Origin: Rhodospirillaceae bacterium
Lineage (GTDB): Bacteria > Pseudomonadota > Alphaproteobacteria > Thalassobaculales > Thalassobaculaceae
NCBI GenBank assembly: GCA_018699735.1
Contig: JABIRP010000365.1
Span: 1-37,576, forward strand
Direction of reading: 5' to 3'
Length of the DNA: 37,576 nt
Shown here in pieces: positions 27,266-34,747 of the stretch. Both the position numbers and the translations under genes were made by a program. Position 1 is the stretch's first letter. Each line of letters opens with the position of its first letter. The notes below the pieces were generated by a model, which saw only the letters and a list, made by a program, of their open reading frames with translations, was not told the origin of the DNA and did not search any database.

Positions 27266-29038
27266 TCACAGTCCCTCATTGAAATCATCCAGCAGGGCCG
27301 AGATCCGGCCCTCGTCGGCTTGATCCAGAATCGCCTGGGCCCGGCGGGTGGCGGCGCCCAAATCAAGGGCCCGCACGCGTTGCTTGACCCTGGGGATGCT
27401 GTGCGAGGTCATCGATAGTTCGCGCACCCCCATGCCCAAAAGCAAGGGCGCGAACCTCGGGTTGCCAGCCATCTCGCCGCAAATCGAGGTCGGGATGCCA
27501 GCGCGCTGGGCGGCTCCGACCGTATCCTGCATCAGTCGCAAAACCGCCGGATGCAATGGGTTATAAAGATGCGCCACTTGCTCATCCCCGCGATCGATCG
27601 CAAGCGCGTACTGGATCAGATCGTTGGTTCCGATTGCGAAGAAATCACATTCGCGTGCCAGGGCATCGGCTGTGAGGGCTGCTGCCGGAACTTCTATCAT
27701 CGCTCCCAGCGGCGGCATCTCGGCAACCATCCGCGCCTTGCGACGCTTCAAGCGGGTCCAGACTCGTTTCAGGATTTTTCGAACCTGCCGTACCTGGCTA
27801 GCCGAGGAAATCATCGGCAGTAAAATTCGGATCGGTCCATGCGCTCCAGCACGCAGGATCGCTGCGAGCTGTGTCTCGAGAAGACCCGGTTCCTTGAGGG
27901 ATAGCCGGATAGCGCGTAGCCCAAGCGCTGGATTGGCGCCCTCGACAATGACATCGCCAAGCGCCGCAATCAGTTTTTCTCCACCCACATCGAGGGTTCG
28001 AATGGTAACCGGGCGCCCCTCCATGCCCTCGACGATGCCGCGCAACAGGGCATATTGCTCTTCTTCGTTCGGTAACTCCTCCCGGTTCATAAACAAGAAC
28101 TCGGTGCGCAGCAGCCCGACCCCCTCGGCGCCGGCCCGGTTGGCCGCCTCCACATCGCGGGGCATCTCGATATTGGCCTGCAGCACCGCGCGCCCGCCAT
28201 CTCGGGTTGCCGCCGGTAGTGAGCGAAGCCGCGCCAGTTGACGCCCAAGCCGGCGGCGGGCCTCGGCCTTGCGCTTGTATTCGGCGAGTGTCTCCTCGCT
28301 CGGATCGAGCACGATGCGCCCGGCGTCTCCGTCGACAATGACAGTCTGGCCCGCCCGCGCCTTGCCCAACAATCCGGGGGCGCCGAGCACTGCCGGCAAC
28401 CCCATCGAGCGTGCCATGATCGCGGTGTGGCTTTCGGCCCCGCCAAGAACGGTAACGAATGCTGAGACCCGCTCCGGGTCCATCAAGACCGTATCGGCCG
28501 GGCTCAGCTCGTCGGCGATTAGGACCGTCCCTGGTCGAAGCATTGAAAAGGCCTGAAACGGCGTATCGGTCAGATGCCGCAAGATCCGCGAGCCGATGTC
28601 GCGGACTTCCTGTACGCGGGCGGCGAGATAGGCATCCTTAACCGCAGCGAAGCCTTGCGCGATTTCTCGAACCACGCCCTGCACCGCAGCCTCGGCGTTG
28701 ATGCCGCGTTCTCGGATCTGCCGCTCGACGCCCCGTGTCATGCGTGAGGACCCCAGCATGGCACCATGTGCATCAAGCAGAAGCGTCAGTTCCTCGGCCG
28801 CAGTTTCCGGTAAACCCCGGGTCTTCAGTTTCAACTTGTCGAGTTGCTTATGTGCTTTCACGAGGGCCAATTGAAAGCGCGCGACCTCGCTTTCGATCGC
28901 ATCCTCGCCGACCAGGTACTCCGAAACCTGACCGATACCGGTTTCCATCAGATGAGCCTCGCCGACGGCGATCCCACTTGAGACACCGACGCCATCCAGC
29001 ACGATTTGCTTGGGTGCTTTCTTGCGTTTAGTACTCAC
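27266..29038 (-). CDS. ptsP: PTS enzyme I (phosphoenolpyruvate-protein phosphotransferase)
   Basis: Takes phosphate from PEP and gives it to HPr. The 590 residues have the N-terminal HPr-binding part, the phospho-histidine site GGAESHTAIMARSMGLPAV (His204), and the PEP-binding barrel. Barrel motifs are VGLLRTEFLFM, FFAIGTNDLIQYALAIDR, and the active-site Cys in SICGEMAGN. There is no N-terminal GAF domain, so it is the plain enzyme I form rather than the nitrogen-PTS form; ptsI would also be a fair name. The GTG start has AGGAG 8 nt upstream. It ends the chvI run. Confidence 0.95.
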   Translation of the reverse strand: MSTKRKKAPKQIVLDGVGVSSGIAVGEAHLMETGIGQVSEYLVGEDAIESEVARFQLALVKAHKQLDKLKLKTRGLPETAAEELTLLLDAHGAMLGSSRMTRGVERQIRERGINAEAAVQGVVREIAQGFAAVKDAYLAARVQEVRDIGSRILRHLTDTPFQAFSMLRPGTVLIADELSPADTVLMDPERVSAFVTVLGGAESHTAIMARSMGLPAVLGAPGLLGKARAGQTVIVDGDAGRIVLDPSEETLAEYKRKAEARRRLGRQLARLRSLPAATRDGGRAVLQANIEMPRDVEAANRAGAEGVGLLRTEFLFMNREELPNEEEQYALLRGIVEGMEGRPVTIRTLDVGGEKLIAALGDVIVEGANPALGLRAIRLSLKEPGLLETQLAAILRAGAHGPIRILLPMISSASQVRQVRKILKRVWTRLKRRKARMVAEMPPLGAMIEVPAAALTADALARECDFFAIGTNDLIQYALAIDRGDEQVAHLYNPLHPAVLRLMQDTVGAAQRAGIPTSICGEMAGNPRFAPLLLGMGVRELSMTSHSIPRVKQRVRALDLGAATRRAQAILDQADEGRISALLDDFNEGL

Positions 29039-29047
29039 CGGCTAACT

Positions 29048-29103
29048 CCTCTCGGCTCAGTCCTCCCAGCTCAACCCTCCGAGATCAATCCTCCGAGCTC
29101 AAT
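29048..29103 (-). repeat. Four 14-bp tandem units across the HPr stop
   Basis: Units at 29090-29103, 29076-29089, 29062-29075 and 29048-29061 follow the pattern ATTGAGCTCGGAGG on the minus strand, with 1-5 differences. The first unit contains the HPr stop codon. The repeats fill nearly all of the 60-bp spacer to ptsP, and each carries a purine-rich GGAGG or GAGAGG core. Confidence 0.92.
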
Positions 29104-29410
29104 CCTCATCGAAACGATCGTCGACGAGCTGGGTTATAGCATCAAGCGCTGCCACCGCATCGGTTCCCGCCGCCGCAACATGGATCTCCGTGCCCGGAGA
29201 GGCCGCCAACATCATCAGCCCCATGATCGAGCGCCCGGAAACGGTTTCACCGTCTTTGCTTACGTTGACGTCGGCGGTGAAGGTCTCGACCAGCTTTACG
29301 AATTTAGCTGCAGCACGCGCGTGCAGACCGCGCTTATTGACAATCGTCAGCCTGCATTCGACCGGCTCGGCGTTCTCCGCCGGCTTGGAGATATCCATGT
29401 CGTTCGGCAA
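29099..29410 (-). CDS. HPr phosphocarrier protein
   Basis: Small PTS carrier that takes phosphate from enzyme I and passes it to EIIA. The 103 residues contain the phospho-His site NKRGLHARAAAKFV (His30) and the regulatory serine site GRSIMGLMMLA (Ser61), the target of HprK. The TTG at 29410 has GGGGA 5 nt upstream inside the end of the EIIA gene. The ATG at 29398 has no ribosome site but would give a more usual start. The first 15-17 residues are an extension not needed for the fold. Confidence 0.94.
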   Translation of the reverse strand: MPNDMDISKPAENAEPVECRLTIVNKRGLHARAAAKFVKLVETFTADVNVSKDGETVSGRSIMGLMMLAASPGTEIHVAAAGTDAVAALDAITQLVDDRFDED

Positions 29411-29411
29411 A

Positions 29412-29837
29412 TCAATCCCCGGTCAGCACTTGCGAAGCGATACGAATGTATTTTCTGCCGGCTTCCTGAGCCGCCGCCGCCGCATCACTCATCGACATCG
29501 ACGCCCGCGCACTGGCAAGCTTAACCAGCATCGGCAGATTGACGCCGGCGATAACCTCGATATTCGCTTGATCCATAATCGATATCGCAAGGTTGGAGGG
29601 CGTTCCGCCGAACATGTCGGTCAGCACGATCACCCCCTGGCCCGCGTCCATCTCCTTGACCGACTTTAGGATCTCGTCGCGACGCTGTTCCATATCGTCG
29701 TCGGCGTCGATGCAGATCGTTGAGACCCTATCGAGCGCACCCACCACATGCTCAAGTGCGCTGCGTAGCTCATCGGCTAAACGCCCATGGGTCACGAGCA
29801 CCAGCCCAATCGGCGCCCCTTCCTCAGCCTCTGCCAT
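29412..29837 (-). CDS. PTS EIIA component, mannose/fructose type
   Basis: A 141-residue EIIA-Man domain standing alone, without EIIB, EIIC or EIID. The phospho-His is His17 in VLVTHGRLADEL. The TDMFGGTPSNLA segment and the IEVIAGVNLPML strand are typical. In this alphaproteobacterial cluster the protein is thought to act in regulation rather than sugar uptake. It overlaps closely with the HPr gene (one base between stop and the TTG start). Confidence 0.95.
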   Translation of the reverse strand: MAEAEEGAPIGLVLVTHGRLADELRSALEHVVGALDRVSTICIDADDDMEQRRDEILKSVKEMDAGQGVIVLTDMFGGTPSNLAISIMDQANIEVIAGVNLPMLVKLASARASMSMSDAAAAAQEAGRKYIRIASQVLTGD

Positions 29838-29857
29838 TCCCCACTCCAGATTTTCTG

Positions 29858-29883
29858 CCCAGTTTGATCACCCTGTTTGATCG
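29858..29883 (-). repeat. Two 13-bp tandem units in the rapZ-EIIA spacer
   Basis: CCCAGTTTGATCA (29858-29870) and CCCTGTTTGATCG (29871-29883), plus strand, match at 11 of 13 positions. Unlike the other spacer repeats they do not include a stop codon of the upstream gene. Confidence 0.7.
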
Positions 29884-29908
29884 TTTTTGGTCTTGTCACC
29901 GCGCGCCT

Positions 29909-30799
29909 TCATGACTCGGACGCTTTGCGAGCGACATCCCGATGCAACAGGGTGACAGGATGCCCCCCGCTCTTCAACCGCTTCGCCAATTCTTCAGAGA
30001 CGAAGACCGAACGATGCTGGCCACCCGTGCATCCGACCGCGAGCGTCAGGTAGCTCTTGCCCTCCGCCTTGTAACGCGGCAACAGCGGTTCGATCAGCCC
30101 AATCAAATTGGCAAAAAACGGTGCAAACCCCTCGTCGCGCGCGATAAATTCGGCAACCGGAGCGTCGCGCCCATCGAGCGGTCTGAGGTCGGTGTCCCAA
30201 TGCGGGTTGTTGAGGAACCGCACATCGAAAACCATGTCCGCATCTCTTGGGATCCCGTTCCGGAAACCAAATGATGTCACGGTAACTGTTAGCCCACGCT
30301 CACCGTCTATTCCAAGGCGCTCGAGCAGCAAGCGCCGAAAATCCGTCAACGAGGTCTGCGAGGTATCGAGGACCACATCAGCCAAATCTCGGATCGGCGC
30401 CATCATTCGGCGCTCCAGGCGAATGCCATCGATCACCCGGCGGTCCTGGGCCAAGGGATGGCGACGGCGGGTTTCGGTAAAGCGTCGGATCAACACATCA
30501 TCGTCGCAATCGAGATATACCACCTGGATCGCAACATCATCGCGGCCACCATGCCGGTCCAGTTCAGCAACCAACGCATCCACGGCAAAATCGCGGGTTC
30601 GTACGTCGACCCCGACGGCAATCCGAGGCGGCCCGGTTTCGCGGTTGGCCGACGGCGCGAACAATGCCGGCAAGAGCGCCAGCGGCAGATTGTCGACCGC
30701 CTCAAAGCCTGCATCCTCTAGCGTTTTTAAGCAAGAGGTCCGCCCGGCCCCTGATAGGCCGGTGACCAAAACCGCATGGCGGGAACCCGTCTCGCTCAT
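29909..30799 (-). CDS. rapZ: RapZ-type nucleotide-binding protein
   Basis: RapZ (YvcJ/YhbJ) family. In E. coli it senses GlcN6P and guides RNase E to a small RNA. The 296 residues start with a Walker A-like TGLSGAGRTS, where Arg takes the place of the usual Lys, followed by DNLPLALLP. The C-terminal domain has FDVRFLNNP and the GCTGGQHRSV motif. An ATG at 30799 has AGGGAAG 6-7 nt upstream; a GTG directly before it is a weaker alternative. It lies 10-13 bases after hprK. Confidence 0.94.
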   Translation of the reverse strand: MSETGSRHAVLVTGLSGAGRTSCLKTLEDAGFEAVDNLPLALLPALFAPSANRETGPPRIAVGVDVRTRDFAVDALVAELDRHGGRDDVAIQVVYLDCDDDVLIRRFTETRRRHPLAQDRRVIDGIRLERRMMAPIRDLADVVLDTSQTSLTDFRRLLLERLGIDGERGLTVTVTSFGFRNGIPRDADMVFDVRFLNNPHWDTDLRPLDGRDAPVAEFIARDEGFAPFFANLIGLIEPLLPRYKAEGKSYLTLAVGCTGGQHRSVFVSEELAKRLKSGGHPVTLLHRDVARKASES

Positions 30800-30812
30800 C
30801 ACCGCTTCCCTT

Positions 30813-31232
30813 TCAGATCGACGCGATCGACGTCAGTGCCAAACGCAGCTTAATAGGCGCCGAAGCCTCGAACGGTGCCAAACCCAACAGCGGAACCGCA
30901 AGACCGAGATATTCACAGGATCCTGGGTCCGGCGCTCGCTCAACCTGATCGACCGGCACCATATCGACAACCAATACCAGCGGCGCGCGCGGAACACTAT
31001 CGACCGGCACAATTCCAATGCCTCGGATTTCGATTTGGCCGGATATCACATCCGGTGCCGCCGCGACCAAGGTACTGCCCTCCCGTGCGAGGCGGGTCTG
31101 ATCGTCAGCCACCAAGCGCCCACCGGCATCGATAACCCTAAGAGCCAGATCGGACTTGCCGCTGCCCGACGGGCCGCGCAGAAGCACGCCTCGGCCATCG
31201 ATCGCCACACAGGTTCCCCAAACCAGCTCCAT
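30813..31232 (-). CDS. hprK: HPr kinase/phosphorylase, short alphaproteobacterial form
   Basis: Phosphorylates HPr on serine. At 139 residues it is only the C-terminal catalytic domain, as usual in alphaproteobacteria; the Firmicute enzyme has about 310. The P-loop is RGPSGSGKSDLALR (19-32), followed by LVADDQTRL and the IEIRGIGIV signature. An in-frame stop close upstream fixes the ATG. It follows chvG by about 50 bases and precedes rapZ by about 10. Confidence 0.95.
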   Translation of the reverse strand: MELVWGTCVAIDGRGVLLRGPSGSGKSDLALRVIDAGGRLVADDQTRLAREGSTLVAAAPDVISGQIEIRGIGIVPVDSVPRAPLVLVVDMVPVDQVERAPDPGSCEYLGLAVPLLGLAPFEASAPIKLRLALTSIASI

Positions 31233-31281
31233 GGGAAGGATTCGTCACGCGTCGAGGCGGAGAGTCAATGCTCGCGCTGTC

Positions 31282-32916
31282 TCAGACGGTGGGAGGGTGC
31301 ATTTTTTCCGTCAGGCGTGGTATCGAGACCACAAATCGTGCCCCCGCTACCGCGCCGTTCTCGTCATTCCTATTTTCCGCCCAAATTCGGCCAGCATGCG
31401 CTTCGACGATTTGGCGCGATATCGACAATCCCAAGCCGGAATGGGTCCCGAACTTTTCACCCTCGGGGCGTTCACTGTAAAACCGATCAAATATTGCAGC
31501 GAGTTTGCCTTCCGGAATGCCCGGGCCATCATCTTCCACCGAGACAATCACGGTTTCGTCGTCTACTCGAGCCTGAAGGCGCACAGTGCCGCCTTCGGGT
31601 GAAAAGCTGACCGCGTTGGCGAGAAGATTGCGCACAACCTGAACCAATCGGTTCTCATGTCCCTGCACAAACAACGCCGAACCGTCCGGGATTTCGCAGC
31701 GAACCGCCACACCACGATTAGCACCGGTCGCGGTCTGCAACTCCGCCATCATCGTAAGCATAGCGCCCATATCGAGCGGGCCGGTCTCGTCGCGAGACAA
31801 CTCCGCATCCAGTCGCGAGGCCTCGGAAATGTCGCTGATCAAGCGGTCAAGCCGGGCGACATCGTCATGAATGATGGCGAGAAGCTTTTTCTGCTGCTCC
31901 GGGTCGTCGATCCTGGTCGCGGTCTCGACAGCACTGCGAACCGAGGTCAGAGGGTTCTTGATCTCATGCGCCACATCGGCAGCGAAACGCTCGATCGCGT
32001 CCATGCGCTGCCAAAGAGCCTCGTTCATCTCGCCAATCGCGCGTGACAAGTCACCGATCTCATCGCGCCGCTCGACGAACTCAGGGATCGCTTGGCGACG
32101 ATTTCGGTTCGCCGTGACCGCCTCTGCTGCCGCCGCCAAGCGTTGCACCGGCCGGGTGATCGAGCCCGCCAGATAGAGCGACAGCAATACCGTGATCGCG
32201 AACACCACGGCGAACACGCCCAAAATTTCAAACCGAACCGAGCGCACCGCCTGATCGATCTCTCTGCCATCAATCGACAACATCAAGGCGCCCAGGACAT
32301 GGCGGTAGTTCTGCACAGGCACGGCAACGCTCAAAACCAACTCACCCTCGTCTGTCACGCGAACTGTGCTGGCATTCGCTCCCGCCAGGGCGGCCATCAC
32401 CTCTTGGTATTGCCGTGCATGCTGAACCGCCGCCTCGCGGTAGTGAGGCATGTCGCCCCGCCTCGGCAACCAGTTCACGACACGCTCGTAAATGCGCACC
32501 GCGAACTCGCCGCCAAACCCACTGGCAAACCCGCCACCAGCCTCGCTGCCCGGTGGCGGCAAGGGGCGGATCTGAACCAAGCCACCCGGCAACCCACCGG
32601 GCCGTCCAATCACCAAGCTGTCGGCGATCAAAATACCGTCGGAGGAAAAGACCCGTGCACGCTTGCCCAACAAAAGACTGGCACGTCGCAACATGCGTCG
32701 AACAATGTCGTCTGACAGCCGTTGATCGGCTGCAAATTTCTGTTCGATTGCAAGTTCGGCGATTGCCCGGCCAAAGATCTCGGCTTGACCAGACATGGCT
32801 TCCAACTCGGCCCGAATAAGGCTGTTCTGATACCGGTCGAGATAGAGCACACCGACAAACAAGATGGCGACCGCGAAAAGGTTGATCGCCAATATGCGTG
32901 CCGTCAGACGCGACAA
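31282..32916 (-). CDS. chvG: ChvG/ExoS-type sensor histidine kinase
   Basis: Membrane sensor of the ChvG-ChvI system, which responds to acid or envelope stress in other alphaproteobacteria. The 544 residues have membrane helices at about 8-26 and 231-250 around a periplasmic sensor domain. HAMP follows (about 251-305), then the H-box AADVAHEIKNPLTS (His317), the N-box RNLLANAVSF, G1 DDGPGI and G2 GLGLS. The only usual start in frame is the TTG at 32916. The frame stays open upstream into the end of chvI with CTG codons but no ATG or GTG nearby, so the true start is uncertain. Confidence 0.94.
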   Translation of the reverse strand: MSRLTARILAINLFAVAILFVGVLYLDRYQNSLIRAELEAMSGQAEIFGRAIAELAIEQKFAADQRLSDDIVRRMLRRASLLLGKRARVFSSDGILIADSLVIGRPGGLPGGLVQIRPLPPPGSEAGGGFASGFGGEFAVRIYERVVNWLPRRGDMPHYREAAVQHARQYQEVMAALAGANASTVRVTDEGELVLSVAVPVQNYRHVLGALMLSIDGREIDQAVRSVRFEILGVFAVVFAITVLLSLYLAGSITRPVQRLAAAAEAVTANRNRRQAIPEFVERRDEIGDLSRAIGEMNEALWQRMDAIERFAADVAHEIKNPLTSVRSAVETATRIDDPEQQKKLLAIIHDDVARLDRLISDISEASRLDAELSRDETGPLDMGAMLTMMAELQTATGANRGVAVRCEIPDGSALFVQGHENRLVQVVRNLLANAVSFSPEGGTVRLQARVDDETVIVSVEDDGPGIPEGKLAAIFDRFYSERPEGEKFGTHSGLGLSISRQIVEAHAGRIWAENRNDENGAVAGARFVVSIPRLTEKMHPPTV

Positions 32917-32945
32917 TCTTCGCCGTCCGGTTTTCAGGCTCTTAG

Positions 32946-33662
32946 TCAGGCTGCCGCCTCCAGGCTCGGATCGCGATAACGATACCCAACACCATACAAC
33001 GTCTCGATCTGATCGAAGTCCTCATCCACGACTTTGAACTTCTTGCGCAGTCTTTTGATGTGGCTGTCGATGGTTCGATCGTCGACATAGATGGACTCTC
33101 CGTAAGCCGAGTCCATCAACTGGTCGCGGTTCTTGACGTGCCCTGGTCGGGTCGCAAGTGACTTCAGGATCAGGAATTCAGTGACCGTCAGCGCCACAGG
33201 CTGGCCGCGCCAGGTGCAGAGATGACGTGACGCGTCGAGCACCAGATCACCGCGCACGATCATCGACTCCGCCGAAGTTTCGCCATCGTCCTGCGCCAGG
33301 TCCTGGCGTCGTAGCAAGGCCCGGATCCGCTCGATCAACAGGCGCTGCGAGAACGGTTTGGTGATGTAGTCGTCGGCACCCATCCGCAAACCCAGAACTT
33401 CGTCCACCTCGTCGTCCTTCGAGGTCAAGAAGATCACCGGCACGGCGGAGTTTCGTCGCAGCCGCTGCAGCAACTCCATCCCGTCCATACGCGGCATTTT
33501 GATGTCGAGCACCGCCAGGTCAGCCGGGCGCTGGGTCAAACCCCGCAGGGCTTCCTCCCCATCATTGAAGGTCCGGACCTCAAAGCCTTCCGCTTCCAAC
33601 GACATGGTGACAGAGGTTAGGATATTTCGGTCGTCATCGACGAGCGCTATGGTGTGAGCCAT
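32946..33662 (-). CDS. chvI: ChvI-type response regulator (OmpR family)
   Basis: Transcription factor partner of ChvG. The 238 residues hold a receiver domain with acidic pocket Asp9-Asp11, phospho-acceptor Asp53 ([10 protein letters not shown]), Thr80 and Lys102. A winged helix at about 140-232 includes [23 protein letters not shown] lies 7 nt before the ATG. It opens the run to ptsP. Confidence 0.96.
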   Translation of the reverse strand: MAHTIALVDDDRNILTSVTMSLEAEGFEVRTFNDGEEALRGLTQRPADLAVLDIKMPRMDGMELLQRLRRNSAVPVIFLTSKDDEVDEVLGLRMGADDYITKPFSQRLLIERIRALLRRQDLAQDDGETSAESMIVRGDLVLDASRHLCTWRGQPVALTVTEFLILKSLATRPGHVKNRDQLMDSAYGESIYVDDRTIDSHIKRLRKKFKVVDEDFDQIETLYGVGYRYRDPSLEAAA

Positions 33663-33783
33663 GATCTCGCCCCCTTAGATAATGTTCAGTTCCAATCGGC
33701 CCAACGTGGATACCGACCCTGCCTTAATCGGCGAACATTGCGGCAGGTATGTGGCGTCAACGCGGCAGTTTCGTGCAAACAAC

Positions 33784-33804
33784 CGGTCCGCAGAGATTGG
33801 ACCG
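33784..33804. promoter_or_regulatory. 6-9-6 dyad in the divergent chvI / HugZ-like region
   Basis: CGGTCC and GGACCG form a perfect inverted repeat with a 9-base spacer, the size of a typical dimeric regulator site. It lies in the 230-bp divergent region 33663-33892. That region also has a TATAAA at 33868-33873, very close to the HugZ-like gene, but no matching -35. No start-site assignment is possible. Confidence 0.35.
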
Positions 33805-33892
33805 CGACGTTTAGTCGACAGGCGATGCGATCCTATCTCATATAGGGTGAACCGACGCAATCCGCACTATAAACCGATCTGAGAAGGTGGTC

Positions 33893-34618
33893 ATGACTGA
33901 AGCTGACAATAGCGAGACCAAACCGGGTGAAAGCATCCGTCAATTGATCCGAGACGCCGATCACGCGACACTGTCAACCTCGGAGCGTGGCGGGGGTGGG
34001 TGGCCATACGGCTCGCTGGTGTTGGCCGCATGCGACCACGATGCGGCACCGTTGATCTTCATTTCCGATCTTGCCGATCATACCAAGAACATCGCCGAAG
34101 ACGATAGGGTCTGCCTGCTCTACGACAATACCGCCGGGCTTGAGGATCCCTTGACCGGCGCGCGAGCGAGCATACTCGGACGCGCCCACCCGATCGAGGA
34201 TGCGCGCCTTTTGGAGCGTTACGTACGTCGTCACCCAAGCGCCGAATTGTACAAATCCTTCACCGATTTCAATCTCTACCGGGTAGAGATCGAGCGCGCG
34301 CATCTGGTGGCCGGTTTCGGGCGCATACATTGGGTCGGCGGCGACAAAGTGCTCGTCGCGGCAAGTGAGGCTCTGCAAGCGGCGGAGGCCGATATCATCG
34401 AACACATGAACACGGATCACGCCGACGCCCTGCAGTTGTATGCCACCCAACTCGACGACCAAGACGGTGAGGGATGGATCATGACCGGTATCGATGGCGA
34501 AGGCTGTGACCTCAGATCAGGCGGAAAAGTGTCACGGGTCGCCTTCGAGTCCCTGGTAATCGACGGCCCCAGCGCCCGCGCCGAACTTGTCGGATTGGCG
34601 AAAAAGGCAAGAGGTTGA
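33893..34618 (+). CDS. HugZ-like pyridoxamine-phosphate-oxidase-fold protein with DUF2470
   Basis: The 241 residues have an N-terminal split-barrel FMN/heme-binding fold (about 10-145). Its segments include ATLSTSERGGGGWPYGSLVLAA and FISDLADHTKNI. A C-terminal DUF2470-type domain has EHMNTDHADALQLYA (near residues 166-180). This architecture matches HugZ-type heme-degrading proteins and many uncharacterised relatives. Heme breakdown is possible but not shown. The ATG at 33893 has GAGAAGG 5 bases upstream; a GTG at 33887 is inside that site. It sits between chvI and pckA, which are often direct neighbours in alphaproteobacteria. Confidence 0.85.
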   Translation: MTEADNSETKPGESIRQLIRDADHATLSTSERGGGGWPYGSLVLAACDHDAAPLIFISDLADHTKNIAEDDRVCLLYDNTAGLEDPLTGARASILGRAHPIEDARLLERYVRRHPSAELYKSFTDFNLYRVEIERAHLVAGFGRIHWVGGDKVLVAASEALQAAEADIIEHMNTDHADALQLYATQLDDQDGEGWIMTGIDGEGCDLRSGGKVSRVAFESLVIDGPSARAELVGLAKKARG

Positions 34619-34747
34619 GGCGCTTGCAACCACGATGCGGAAACCCATTTCGCCGGGTGTTGCGTTCGCCCGCGAAGGGTCTTATTCAAGAGTATTGAAG
34701 GGACGTAACTTACAAGTCCCAAAAAGATCTTCACCGGGAGGAAAAGC

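Noticed and set aside
29048-29103. CRISPR-like array
   Set aside because: The 14-bp units are contiguous with no spacers, and no cas genes are near.
30108-31610. Long plus-strand open frame (500 codons)
   Set aside because: It lies antisense to rapZ, hprK and the end of chvG, which have clear motifs. Its translation is Arg/Ser/Pro-rich with no recognisable domain.
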